Assembly (NCBI GenBank): GCA_024742475.1
Contig: JANSYI010000047.1
Coordinates: 1 to 56,357, forward strand
Direction: 5' to 3'
Length of the DNA stretch: 56,357 nucleotides
From: a bacterium
Lineage (GTDB): Bacteria > Myxococcota_A > Polyangia > Nannocystales > Nannocystaceae
Shown here in pieces: positions 49,061-56,357 of this stretch. Numbering within the stretch: position 1 is the first letter of the stretch; every line of letters starts with the position of its first letter. The notes beneath the pieces were generated by a model. It was not told the DNA's origin. It saw nothing but the letters and a program-made list of their open reading frames with translations, and searched no databases. The translations under genes were made by a program, and so were the position numbers.

Positions 49061-49600
49061 ATGTGCAGACGATTCTTCGGTCTTCTCGGCGCGACGGCTC
49101 TCGTGCTCTCATCGGGTTGCGAGTTCTGGAGCGAGGTCACCGTCCCTGCAGCAGACAGCACCCCTCCGATGGGTGTGACGAGGCTCCACGAGATCGGCGG
49201 GGAGGGGCTCGACCTGTTCGCGTACACCTCTGGCGAGACCGTCAACTACGTGACGAGCGACCGCCATCGCACGTTCGTGGCTGTCGCGGCGGCGTGGGAT
49301 CAGCAAGGCGCGCGCCGGGTCCGCATGTACCACGGGGCGACGCGGACCTGCGCCAATGGCGATATCGGTGCGAGCCAGCAGATCCACATGGCGCCGCTCG
49401 AAGCTCAGCAGTCCGGCGGTCCGGGCGACGTGGTCGACACCGGCGTGTGGACGGGGCGGGCGGTCTCGATGAGAGAGGCTGACAACTGCCCCGGGGCTAC
49501 GGAGTTGGTCTCGTATACCTACTGGTGGAGCGCGCAGGCGGAGAACTTCTCGGGCCAGGTGGTCGACGGAGCGGGGGGCTCGATCACGTTCGTCCCGTAG
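49061..49600 (+). CDS. small lipoprotein (179 aa)
   Basis: MCRRFFGLLGATALVLSSGC is a lipoprotein signal (lipobox SSGC). The mature part is beta-rich (LFAYTSGETVNYVTSDRHRTFVAVAAAWD, ELVSYTYWWSAQAENFSGQVV) with a Cys in CANGD and another in DNCPGA that may pair. No known family. It lies alone, convergent to the oxidase-fold gene. Likely periplasmic. Confidence 0.7.
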   Translation: MCRRFFGLLGATALVLSSGCEFWSEVTVPAADSTPPMGVTRLHEIGGEGLDLFAYTSGETVNYVTSDRHRTFVAVAAAWDQQGARRVRMYHGATRTCANGDIGASQQIHMAPLEAQQSGGPGDVVDTGVWTGRAVSMREADNCPGATELVSYTYWWSAQAENFSGQVVDGAGGSITFVP

Positions 49601-49646
49601 CCTCCGCTCAGGTTGACGAGGGGCGCGTCCGCGGCGAAGGCCAGCT

Positions 49647-50219
49647 CTACGGCGCCAGCCAACGTGCGCCGCCCTCGACGACCTCGACGCGGCGGTGCCC
49701 GTCGGGATGCAGCTGCAGGACGTCAAGCCGGCGAATCACGCTGCGCACCGCACAGAAGAACGGCCGCCCCTGCCTGCTGTGCTCTTCGTCTCGAACGTGA
49801 ACGCCGTCGGCTGCAGACTCGACGACCCGCCCCGGCGCCACGGAGGCCATGTAGGGCACTCGACTCGCCAAGCTCGTGCTCGTCCATGAGGCGTCCGCCA
49901 CCGCGTCGTCGGTGTGCAGCGTGGCCGTGCCCTCGGCGCGCACCTGCAGCATCGCGCGCGGGTCGTAGAACAGCCACGCGAGCGAGGGGCGCTCTCGAAG
50001 GGAGGCGAACTTCGGCGACCGCGTGTCGGTGTGAAACTCGAGCGTGGCAGCGTCGGGCTCCACCGCACGCAGCACGACGACGCGAGCCCGCGGCGAGCCG
50101 TGCTCGTCGACGGTCGCCACCACGGGTGTGCGCATCGGGTGATCGCGCTCGTCCAGCGCGGCCGTCAGCGACCCCCAGACGCGGTCGCGAACCGTGCCCA
50201 ACTGAACCGGCTCAATCAT
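49647..50219 (-). CDS. pyridoxamine 5'-phosphate oxidase-fold flavoprotein (190 aa)
   Basis: A split-beta-barrel FMN-binding protein: RTPVVATVDEHGSPRARVVVLRAVEP, EFHTDTRSPKFASLRERPSLAWLFYDP, LQVRAEGTATLH, and VRSVIRRLDVLQLHPDGHRRVEV. Most PdxH residues are not conserved, so it is a PNPOx-like flavoprotein, possibly of general-stress type, rather than the B6 enzyme. ATG 50219 overlaps the stop of the upstream cytochrome gene by eight bases, so translation is coupled. Confidence 0.85.
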   Translation of the reverse strand: MIEPVQLGTVRDRVWGSLTAALDERDHPMRTPVVATVDEHGSPRARVVVLRAVEPDAATLEFHTDTRSPKFASLRERPSLAWLFYDPRAMLQVRAEGTATLHTDDAVADASWTSTSLASRVPYMASVAPGRVVESAADGVHVRDEEHSRQGRPFFCAVRSVIRRLDVLQLHPDGHRRVEVVEGGARWLAP

Positions 50220-52068
50220 CACGGCGGCGACGTCGGACGAACCCGAGGAGCAGCAGCGAGAGGGCCCAGGGCGCGGAGCCTCCGCCGACGCGACAGCCAC
50301 CGCCACCTCCGCCGCCCTGCGACGGCTCGTCGGTGTCGGAGGACGAACCGCTGTCCGCCGAAGCGTTGGTGGGATCCGTCGTCGGCTCCGTCGGGTCCGT
50401 CGTGGTCTCCGGCGGCCCGGAGGTCTCGTCCCCCGCGTCGGTCGTGCTGCTGCCGCCCACGCTCCCGCCAAACCCGCTGATCGGGATGGAGAGCTGCTCC
50501 TCGGCGAGGACCACGGGCGTGGCCCAGCCCATCGCTTCGAACCGCCCCGCGAGCTCAGTGCCCACCTCGGTCGTTTCGTTGTCGTCGGCGAGCAGCTCGA
50601 TGTAGCTGCGGGTGTTGATCAGGTAGAGCAGCCGAACCGACAGCTCGAGCTGGTCGTCGCTCGCGTCGGCGGGCGTCGCGTCGACGACGTCCGGGGAGCC
50701 GGGGATCTCGTAGGAGACCTCGTCCCAGTGCTGCCACGTGCCCTCATCGGTCATCGAATAGCGGTCGCCGACCGGGTCGGTCTCGACGTGGGGTCGCAGG
50801 CCGCGCGGAGGAATCCGGTTGTCTTCGGCCCAGTAGTTGTTGAGCAGCAGGTGGTTGCGGGTACCGGTCTCGTAGTCCTGAGCGATGCCCTCGTAGCGAC
50901 GCACCGCGGCATCGTCTTGGATGGTGGCCGTGGCCTGGTCCCAAAGGCCTGAGCTCATGACGACCTCGCCGTTGTAGCGACCGACCACCTCGATCCACAT
51001 CACGCGTCCCTCGGAGTAGCCCGAGGGCAGCTTGTGCCCGGTCTCGTTGGTGACGGTCACGCCCAGCCCCTGCAGCCCAGCGCCAACGTCGACCGACTCG
51101 GGCGGCTCGACCTCCATCGTGGCAGCGGTGGCCAGGAACTCGTCCATGCGCTCGAGCGCGACCCCGTAGGTGCTCGCCTCGAACCCGGGCGCCGCGTCCT
51201 CTTGGAGGAGCGTGAGCATGAACCGGTTCGCGCCGAGCAGCTCGTGACGGCGGTTGCCCTCGGGATGCTGATGCACGTTGTTGTAGGGCCCGCACGCGGC
51301 GGAGTCGGGCACCTCGGGCATGTGGCAGTCCACGCACGACCGGAACTGCTCCCCGGCCTCGGCGAAGTCGCTGCGCGCCCACTCCGAGTAGGTCCGCTGC
51401 TCGTTGAACGGGGCACCCGTGCCGTTGCCGTCGTCATCGACGCGTTCGCGGTGCGTCGTGACCTCGTGGCACGTGCCGCACATCTCTGAGCTTCCGGTGA
51501 ATGGGTCGAAGGTGGTGGCGTGGCCCTCTTGCCCGGGGATCGGCTGTGGGACGCCGTCGGTATAGTCGAACGGGCCGCGTCGCACGACGGTCGCGCCCTG
51601 GAGGACGTCATCGATCTCGTACTGCGCGTTGCCGATCTCGCTACCGTCGGTCATCCGGTGGCAGAACTCGCAGGTGACCCCCTCGAGGTCGCCTTCTTCG
51701 GCGACGAGCTCGTCGATGGACGTGGCCGTGCCTCTTCCGTTGAGGAACGCGTTGGGGGAGTGGCAACGGACGCAGTCGATCGTGTGCTCGGGGTCGTCCT
51801 GCGCCGCGATGGCCACGCCCGCCCAGAACACGGGGTCGCGGGCGGCGTTGGCCATCAGCGTGGGCGTCCAGGTGATCTGCGGCGCGTAGGGGGGCGCCTC
51901 GAACAGGCTGTCCTGGTTCGCAAACGAGTGGCAGTAGTTGCAGTCCGACGACGGCGCGAGGTCGTTGACCAGCTCGCCAGGTTGCGTCGGCGCAGCGACG
52001 GCCGTCGCGGGAAGCAGGAGGGCGGACGAGAGCACAGCCGCAAAAGCGGTTCGCTGCCTGCAGTGCAT
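50212..52068 (-). CDS. five-haem c-type cytochrome with MYXO-CTERM tail (618 aa)
   Basis: A cleavable signal (residues 1-26) is followed by five CxxCH motifs: CNYCH (43-47), CVRCH (99-103), CEFCH (133-137), CGTCH (197-201) and CVDCH (245-249). This resembles multihaem decahaem-like NrfA/HAO-type families. A late block (TVTNETGHKLPSGYSEGRVMWIEV) recurs in myxobacterial multihaem proteins. After a Ser/Thr linker the end reads GGGCRVGGG, hydrophobic stretch, RRRRR: the MYXO-CTERM pattern of surface proteins processed by myxosortase. It probably transfers electrons at the cell surface. TAGTAT lies seven bases before ATG 52068. Confidence 0.92.
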   Translation of the reverse strand: MHCRQRTAFAAVLSSALLLPATAVAAPTQPGELVNDLAPSSDCNYCHSFANQDSLFEAPPYAPQITWTPTLMANAARDPVFWAGVAIAAQDDPEHTIDCVRCHSPNAFLNGRGTATSIDELVAEEGDLEGVTCEFCHRMTDGSEIGNAQYEIDDVLQGATVVRRGPFDYTDGVPQPIPGQEGHATTFDPFTGSSEMCGTCHEVTTHRERVDDDGNGTGAPFNEQRTYSEWARSDFAEAGEQFRSCVDCHMPEVPDSAACGPYNNVHQHPEGNRRHELLGANRFMLTLLQEDAAPGFEASTYGVALERMDEFLATAATMEVEPPESVDVGAGLQGLGVTVTNETGHKLPSGYSEGRVMWIEVVGRYNGEVVMSSGLWDQATATIQDDAAVRRYEGIAQDYETGTRNHLLLNNYWAEDNRIPPRGLRPHVETDPVGDRYSMTDEGTWQHWDEVSYEIPGSPDVVDATPADASDDQLELSVRLLYLINTRSYIELLADDNETTEVGTELAGRFEAMGWATPVVLAEEQLSIPISGFGGSVGGSSTTDAGDETSGPPETTTDPTEPTTDPTNASADSGSSSDTDEPSQGGGGGGGCRVGGGSAPWALSLLLLGFVRRRRRDD

Positions 52069-52075
52069 GGGCCGG

Positions 52076-52081
52076 ATACTA
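52076..52081 (-). promoter_or_regulatory. -10 box of a leaderless promoter for the cytochrome gene
   Basis: TAGTAT on the minus strand, seven bases before ATG 52068. Confidence 0.55.
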
Positions 52082-52157
52082 GCAGCGGGACGGCCCAGCC
52101 CCCTATGTCACCGGACGCACATTTCGGGCTGCCAGGGGCGGCACGCCCGCCGGTCGT

Positions 52158-53117
52158 TCAGCGGGTGCTGTAGGGGCAGTCATCGCCCACACAGCTTCGG
52201 TTGTGGCGTTTGGCCCCGGCCTCGCTTCGCTCGAAGTCGTCGTGCAGCACCGGGGCGGTGGGGTCCCAATCGCGAGACAGATGCAGGCGCGCGGCCAGGC
52301 CGAGCATGTCGAAGTCGAACTTCGGCTGCAGCGCGCGGGCCCGCTCGCGGAGCGCGTAGGGGGACACCGGGTCGGCGGCGGGGCTGGCGACGAAGCAGGT
52401 CTGCCGTCCGTTCTCGCTGCGAAAGGCGTAGTTCTGGCGGAAGACCGACGCGAACGTGTTGCGATCGCTGGGGTACTTCTCGGTGAGCGAGTGGAGGTTG
52501 GCGGCCACGACCCCATCGGGCGAGAGATTCTCTCGAAGCGTCCGGTAGTACTCGGCCGTCTTGAGGTGCATCGGCACGAACACGCCGCGGAACGCATCGA
52601 GAAGTACGATGTCCCACGGCTGCCCCGCGGCCTGCTCGACGAACAGGCGCCCGTCGGCCGCGTGCGTGCGATAGCGCGGATCGTCGGGGACTTCGAAGTA
52701 CTTGCGCGCCAGCCGAATCACCTCCGCGTCGATGTCGACCGCGTCGATCTCCAGCCCGCCGAATCGCTTGAAGAGGTAGTTGGTGATCTGCCCGCCGCCA
52801 AAGCCGATCATCAAGAAGCGCTTGGCGTCGGGCTTGACCAAGAATCCGGCCATCATCGTGCGCGTGTAGTCGAGGTCGAGGCTCTCGGCATAGCCTCGGT
52901 CGAGCCGCGACTCGATGAAGTACGTGCCGTCGACCACGAAGTACATGGTGCGCACGGTCCCCCGCTCGGTGACGACGATGTGGTTGTACGCAGACTCGAC
53001 CTCCTCGAGCACCGTCTCGCCTGCGGCCAGCGTCGGCTGCGATCGCGCGCCGCATGCCACCCCCGCGGCAGCCGCGGCCGCGCCTTGGATCCATCGCCGT
53101 CGGTGCAGCAGCTCCAT
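52158..53117 (-). CDS. spermidine synthase-like (PABS) protein with signal (319 aa)
   Basis: MELLHRRRWIQGAAAAAAGVAC is a twin-arginine-like and lipobox-like signal, so it acts outside the cytoplasm. It then matches the PABS family: VESAYNHIVVTERG, RFLMIGFGGGQITNYLFKRFGG (AdoMet-type loop), IDAVDIDAEVIRLARKYF, RYRTHAADGRLFVEQ, WDIVLLDAFRG and YYRTLRENLSPDGVVAANLHS. The Asp residues that hold substrate are present in outline. Secreted PABS proteins are not known to make polyamines, so the true activity is uncertain. ATG 53117 follows TACACT by six bases. Confidence 0.87.
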   Translation of the reverse strand: MELLHRRRWIQGAAAAAAGVACGARSQPTLAAGETVLEEVESAYNHIVVTERGTVRTMYFVVDGTYFIESRLDRGYAESLDLDYTRTMMAGFLVKPDAKRFLMIGFGGGQITNYLFKRFGGLEIDAVDIDAEVIRLARKYFEVPDDPRYRTHAADGRLFVEQAAGQPWDIVLLDAFRGVFVPMHLKTAEYYRTLRENLSPDGVVAANLHSLTEKYPSDRNTFASVFRQNYAFRSENGRQTCFVASPAADPVSPYALRERARALQPKFDFDMLGLAARLHLSRDWDPTAPVLHDDFERSEAGAKRHNRSCVGDDCPYSTR

Positions 53118-53123
53118 GCGGGG

Positions 53124-53129
53124 AGTGTA
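53124..53129 (-). promoter_or_regulatory. -10 box of a leaderless promoter for the PABS gene
   Basis: TACACT on the minus strand, six bases before ATG 53117. Confidence 0.55.
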
Positions 53130-53185
53130 GCCCTCGATTCGCCAAAAACTTCGACGCCGATCCGCTTCATGCCACCCCTAGTCGT

Positions 53186-53716
53186 ATGAAGCCGCTCTCC
53201 GTACTCGGTCTGCTCGCCTGCGCAGCTGCTTTGGGCGCTCAGCTGGTCGGGCGGGGCGTCGTGCTGCCCGAGCTTGCGGCACAGTCCAACCTCATCGACG
53301 CGAACCTGGTGGTGACCCTCAGCGAGCCGCTGCATCTGCGCATTGCCGAGGTCGTGCTCGCCGCACACCTGCTCGTCGCGGCGTCGGCGAGCCGCTGGCT
53401 GGAGGCGCGATGGGCAACGAGCGTGGCGCTCGTCCTCGTGGGGCTCTCCGGGCTGCAGCGCTTCGTGATCCTTCCCGCGATGTACGGCGCGTGGAGCATG
53501 GCCGACCTGGTCGCGGCTCGGCCCATCGAGCACGTGCTCATGGGCGAGCGCATGCGGTGGCAAGACAACATCCTCGTAGGGGTGATGACCCTGCTCCAGC
53601 TCTCGTTGTTCGCCGCCGCGGCCCGCATGATGCGAGGCGCAAAGGCCGATGCCCCCGCCAACGCCGAGCCATCCACACCCCGGGCGCCCGCCGAGACGCT
53701 CGCCGCCGCCGCCTAA
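53186..53716 (+). CDS. four-helix membrane protein (176 aa)
   Basis: Four predicted membrane helices (LSVLGLLACAAALGAQLVG; LRIAEVVLAAHLLVAASAS; ATSVALVLVGLSGLQRFVI; NILVGVMTLLQLSLFAAAARM) and an Ala/Pro/Thr-rich tail. The layout and a conserved-looking QRFVILPAMY segment resemble DUF4149-type membrane proteins. Divergent from the PABS gene (68 bases between starts) and convergent with the next gene by a 4-base overlap. No obvious function. Confidence 0.68.
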   Translation: MKPLSVLGLLACAAALGAQLVGRGVVLPELAAQSNLIDANLVVTLSEPLHLRIAEVVLAAHLLVAASASRWLEARWATSVALVLVGLSGLQRFVILPAMYGAWSMADLVAARPIEHVLMGERMRWQDNILVGVMTLLQLSLFAAAARMMRGAKADAPANAEPSTPRAPAETLAAAA

Positions 53717-54915
53717 CGCCGAATCCGGCCCAGCCCGAGGCCGATGGGGATCCCCAGCGAGAGCACCAGCAGGAACTGGAATCGCGCGGAGCTGTAGAGC
53801 GTCTCGAGCTCTTCCTCGAGCTCGGCGGGGGCTCGCATCTTGCCCAACTCGACGTCGAGCGGGCTTCGATAGCTCTCCGCGAGCTCGTCCTCGAGGGCGA
53901 CGACCGGCTCGCGCTTGGTCGCCCGCGTGATGCCGAAGGCGACGAAGAGACACAGCAGGCTGCACGCCGCGATGAGACCGAGGGTGTTCGCAATCGAATC
54001 CGCGAACAGCAGGCCCCGCTCCTCGTCCAACTCCAGGCTCGGGCGCGGGATGGAGGTCGACGAGCCCCCCGAATACGATCCCGAGTAGGCGGCGCTCGTC
54101 ATCTGCGGCTGGGGAAGCGCAGAGGCGGACTGATGAGGCCGGTCCAGCTGCAACGATTGCCCGGGTCCAGGCCCGCCGTGTTGGGGTAGCCCCGGCGCGG
54201 CCTCGGCTTGCGGCGCGCCCGTCCCAGCCCCGCCAACGTCCAGGGCCAGCGACGCTTCCTCGCCCGAGGGGGGCGGCGGGGCGACGGGAGCGGGGGCGGC
54301 CTCCTTCTTCGCGGCCTCTTCGGCGGCGTCGAACGCAGCGCCGTCCATGCCGTCGATCGTCTGAATCTCGGGCGCATCGAATGCGGCCGCGTCGAGACCA
54401 GCCGCGAGGGCCTGCATCTCATCGCCAGCAAACGAGTCGGAGGGCGTGCGCGGCTCCATCTGCGCGTGCGGAGGTGGCGGACCGGGAGCGCCGCTCGCCG
54501 GGTCATCCGGCAGCACTCGGCCAATGCCGTCGTCGTCGGGGGCAAACCCGGCGCCGGTGTTGAACGCGCCCGAGCCCAGACCGAGATCTCCGTCGGAGAA
54601 GTGGGCGACTGCGCCGTCGAAGCGACCGACGCGAGGCTGCTCCAGATCGGGCTCGAGCATGTCTCCGCTCACCCGCTCGGCCGGCCTGACGTGGACCACC
54701 GCACCCATCGCGCGCAGCTGCGCCGTGGCAGCCTCGACCCGGACGCTCTCGAGGCCCGCGTAGACGACGAATCGCCCTTGCTGGAGCGCGAGCTCCACAT
54801 CGGCCTGTTTGACCCCGCTGAGGTGAGCCAGATCTCGTGAAAGAGCCATGACCGCCCCCACGGTCATGGTGGGGTCACGCACCACAACGACGTCGTATGC
54901 CTCGCCTGCTGGCAT
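53713..54915 (-). CDS. membrane-anchored protein with long low-complexity linker (400 aa)
   Basis: Residues about 1-80 form a small alpha/beta domain (YDVVVVRDPTMTVGAVMALSRDLAHLSG, QQGRFVVYAGLESVRVEAATAQLRAMGAVVHVRPAE) that recalls ligand-binding or ribosomal-L7/L12-type folds, but I do not recognise the family. Then a Pro/Ala/Gly/Asp linker of about 200 residues, one membrane helix near 315-335 and a last helix near 380-395. No signal, so the head is cytoplasmic and the end is inserted in the membrane. ATG 54915 is placed by TAGAGT eight bases upstream. Possibly a polar or complex-forming scaffold. Confidence 0.68.
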   Translation of the reverse strand: MPAGEAYDVVVVRDPTMTVGAVMALSRDLAHLSGVKQADVELALQQGRFVVYAGLESVRVEAATAQLRAMGAVVHVRPAERVSGDMLEPDLEQPRVGRFDGAVAHFSDGDLGLGSGAFNTGAGFAPDDDGIGRVLPDDPASGAPGPPPPHAQMEPRTPSDSFAGDEMQALAAGLDAAAFDAPEIQTIDGMDGAAFDAAEEAAKKEAAPAPVAPPPPSGEEASLALDVGGAGTGAPQAEAAPGLPQHGGPGPGQSLQLDRPHQSASALPQPQMTSAAYSGSYSGGSSTSIPRPSLELDEERGLLFADSIANTLGLIAACSLLCLFVAFGITRATKREPVVALEDELAESYRSPLDVELGKMRAPAELEEELETLYSSARFQFLLVLSLGIPIGLGLGRIRR

Positions 54916-54923
54916 CTGCCGCG

Positions 54924-54929
54924 ACTCTA
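54924..54929 (-). promoter_or_regulatory. -10 box of a leaderless promoter for the 53713-54915 gene
   Basis: TAGAGT on the minus strand, eight bases before ATG 54915. Confidence 0.5.
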
Positions 54930-54986
54930 CGCGACCTGCTGACTTTTTTGGCCGCGGATCCACCGGGCCGTATGCTCTGAAAACGG

Positions 54987-56087
54987 ATGTTCAAGTTGCG
55001 AAAACGCGCAACCGTCGCTGTGAGCTCGGTTCTGGGGGTCGCCTGCGCGGCGCTTCTGTGCGCGTCATCGAGCACCGCACACGCCAGCCCGGCCGTCGAC
55101 GGCACGCGAAACCTCTCGCTCGGCGGTGTCTCGCACAGCTCGAGCTTCGGCAGCAACGCTGCGCTCGCCAACCCAGCGATGATGTCGTTCTCGCCCGTCT
55201 TCACGGTCGAGGGCATGTACCAGCTCAACGTGTCGCAGCGGACCAACGGGCTCGGGTTCGTCGTCATGGACTCGCTCAACAACCCGCGGGTCGGACTCGG
55301 CCTGGGCTACCTGTTCATGCGGGGTTCTCCCGAGATCGGCTACATCGACTCGGAGACCTCTGAAGAGGTGAAGCTCGAGCTCTCGCGCTTTGGGCACGAA
55401 GCCTTCGGTGCGCTGAGCATCGTTGCGGTGCCCAACTGGGTGTCGATCGGGCTCAAGCCGAAGTACCAGTACACGAGCCTGCGCTTCCGCGACACCGAGG
55501 GGCTCGCTCGCAACGCGCACAAGAAGCTCAACGCGTTCGGCCTCGACACCGCGCTGTCGATCAACATCGCTGGGTTTGCGGCCATCTCCGTGCTCGGGCT
55601 CAACGTCGTGGGCAACCACTTGCCCGCGTTCACCGACGAGCGAGACATCAACCTCGACGGGCTCCCGGTCGCCGAGGACTCGGTGGACCACCGCCGGCTG
55701 ACGGAGGTCTCCGACTACCCCCTGACCCTCGTGCACGGTCTCGCCGTGTTCCCGCTGCGCAGCCCGCGGTTCAGCATCAACTTCGACGGCACGTACGACT
55801 TCACCTCGTTCAGCTTCGAAGACCACACGCGCCTGACCTACGGCGGCAGCGCCGAGTTCATCGCCGGCCCGGTGCCCCTCCGCTTCGGAACCATCTGGGA
55901 CAACCGCGGCAAGGGAGCCGACGATGACCGCGTCTACGTCGCTGGCGGCATCGCCTACGCGAAGAACGCCCGCCCCGGAGGCATGGGCGTGGACATCGGC
56001 TTCGGGTTCCAGCAGCAGGTCGCCGGCCCCCTCACCGAGACCATCATCGGTCTCAACCTGGGCCTACGGCTCCACCCGGATCTGTAG
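54987..56087 (+). CDS. outer-membrane beta-barrel protein (366 aa)
   Basis: A cleavable signal (about 1-33, ending STAHA) is followed by NLSLGGVSHSSSFGSNAALANPAMMSF, the start seen in many OmpP1/FadL-like or PorV-like barrels. Alternating amphipathic strands follow (RVGLGLGYLFMRG, WVSIGLKPKYQYTSLRF, FSINFDGTYDFTSFSFED, LRFGTIWDNRGKG), ending in LNLGLRLHPDL. The barrel probably spans the outer membrane. TATGCT is 10 bases upstream of ATG, slightly further than in the leaderless set. The gene is followed at once by the hairpin repeat array. Confidence 0.85.
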   Translation: MFKLRKRATVAVSSVLGVACAALLCASSSTAHASPAVDGTRNLSLGGVSHSSSFGSNAALANPAMMSFSPVFTVEGMYQLNVSQRTNGLGFVVMDSLNNPRVGLGLGYLFMRGSPEIGYIDSETSEEVKLELSRFGHEAFGALSIVAVPNWVSIGLKPKYQYTSLRFRDTEGLARNAHKKLNAFGLDTALSINIAGFAAISVLGLNVVGNHLPAFTDERDINLDGLPVAEDSVDHRRLTEVSDYPLTLVHGLAVFPLRSPRFSINFDGTYDFTSFSFEDHTRLTYGGSAEFIAGPVPLRFGTIWDNRGKGADDDRVYVAGGIAYAKNARPGGMGVDIGFGFQQQVAGPLTETIIGLNLGLRLHPDL

Positions 56088-56089
56088 TC

Positions 56090-56357
56090 TTCAAGGGGCC
56101 TTTCGCAAAGGCCCCTCCCGCTGCGGCCGGCGAAGCCGCCCTTCGCTTCAGGCTTCAAGCTTCAAGGGGCCTTTCGCAAAGGCCCCTCCCGCTGCGGCCG
56201 GCGAAGCCGCCCTTCGCTTCACCCCAAACGGTCGCCCTCTCGGGCTCCTGGTCTTTGCTTCAAGGGGCCTTTCGCAAAGGCCCCTCCCGCTGCGGCCGGC
56301 GAAGCCGCCCTTCGCTTCAGGCTTCAAGCTTCAAGGGGCCTTTCGCAAAGGCCCCTC
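56090..56357. repeat. tandem array of 71-bp hairpin units, running off the window end
   Basis: Four copies begin at 56090, 56161, 56259 and 56330 (the last cut by the window end). Copies 1-2 and 3-4 are 71 bases apart; 27 extra bases separate copies 2 and 3. Each unit holds GGGGCCTTT pairing perfectly with AAAGGCCCC around a CGC loop, then a G/C stem (GCGGC with GCCGC). The first starts two bases after the beta-barrel stop codon, so it may also act as a terminator. Confidence 0.9.

Noticed and set aside
56090..56357. CRISPR array
   Set aside because: Units are perfect hairpins with almost no unique spacer between them, and repeats are 60 bases long, unlike CRISPR repeats.
1..56357. tRNA or rRNA genes, phage integrase or attachment sites
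   Set aside because: No tRNA cloverleaf, rRNA segment, integrase or recombinase gene was recognised by eye; small ones could be missed.

Overview
The window reads as chromosomal DNA of a high-GC myxobacterium, most likely of the Nannocystis / Plesiocystis / Enhygromyxa side. The evidence is indirect. Many secreted lipoproteins carry linkers rich in Ser, Thr, Gly and Asp. One protein ends in a MYXO-CTERM-type sorting tail. Ser/Thr kinases, FHA and NtrC-type regulators are abundant, and DUF1592/DUF1552 pairs are present. Codon third positions are strongly G/C. No rRNA, tRNA or CRISPR array was recognised.

Layout. 1-1.2 kb: a lower-GC edge with a small unknown gene, a short truncated-looking gene and the C-terminal remnant of an IS256-type transposase. 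1.3-6.9 kb: small lipoproteins, a SUKH-like protein divergent from an HExxH protein, an AI-2E-type permease, a VWA lipoprotein, a serine hydrolase, and a 39-residue Lys-rich protein with its own terminator. 7-13.7 kb: an aminotransferase, an MscS-like channel, an ECF-sigma/Ser-Thr-kinase fusion and an HTTM membrane protein. 13.7-18.1 kb: a regulatory block (NtrC-type regulator, RpoH-like sigma factor, universal stress protein, PAS histidine kinase, receiver protein) whose intergenic regions share the palindrome TGCCGGCA. 18.1-28.7 kb: lipoproteins, SlyD, PP2C, a DUF4388/J-domain/TPR protein, an acyltransferase, a class V aminotransferase and a sugar-dehydrogenase-like lipoprotein. 28.7-33.3 kb: a segment bounded by two 100-bp direct repeats, holding a lipoprotein gene and a 5'-truncated, frameshifted Rhs toxin with Hint and toxin tip plus an overlapping putative immunity gene. 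33.3-38.5 kb: a PEGA protein, a beta-helix lipoprotein and an FHA-LuxR/kinase operon. 38.5-45.1 kb: two divergent DUF1592-DUF1552 pairs. 45.1-56.1 kb: a membrane transglutaminase, a DUF4126/zinc-ribbon pair, a Spy-like lipoprotein, a five-haem cytochrome coupled to a flavin-type oxidase-fold protein, a spermidine-synthase-like protein and a beta-barrel protein. The window ends in an array of strong hairpin repeats.

Two signals run through the window. First, at least sixteen genes have a TANNNT box only 6-8 bases before the start codon, which suggests widespread leaderless transcription and resolves several ambiguous starts, including a possible ATT start. Second, signalling proteins (kinases, phosphatase, sigma factors, FHA, PEGA, TPR) lie among genes for surface and periplasmic proteins. 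That fits envelope sensing and remodelling, but functional links between the groups are inference.
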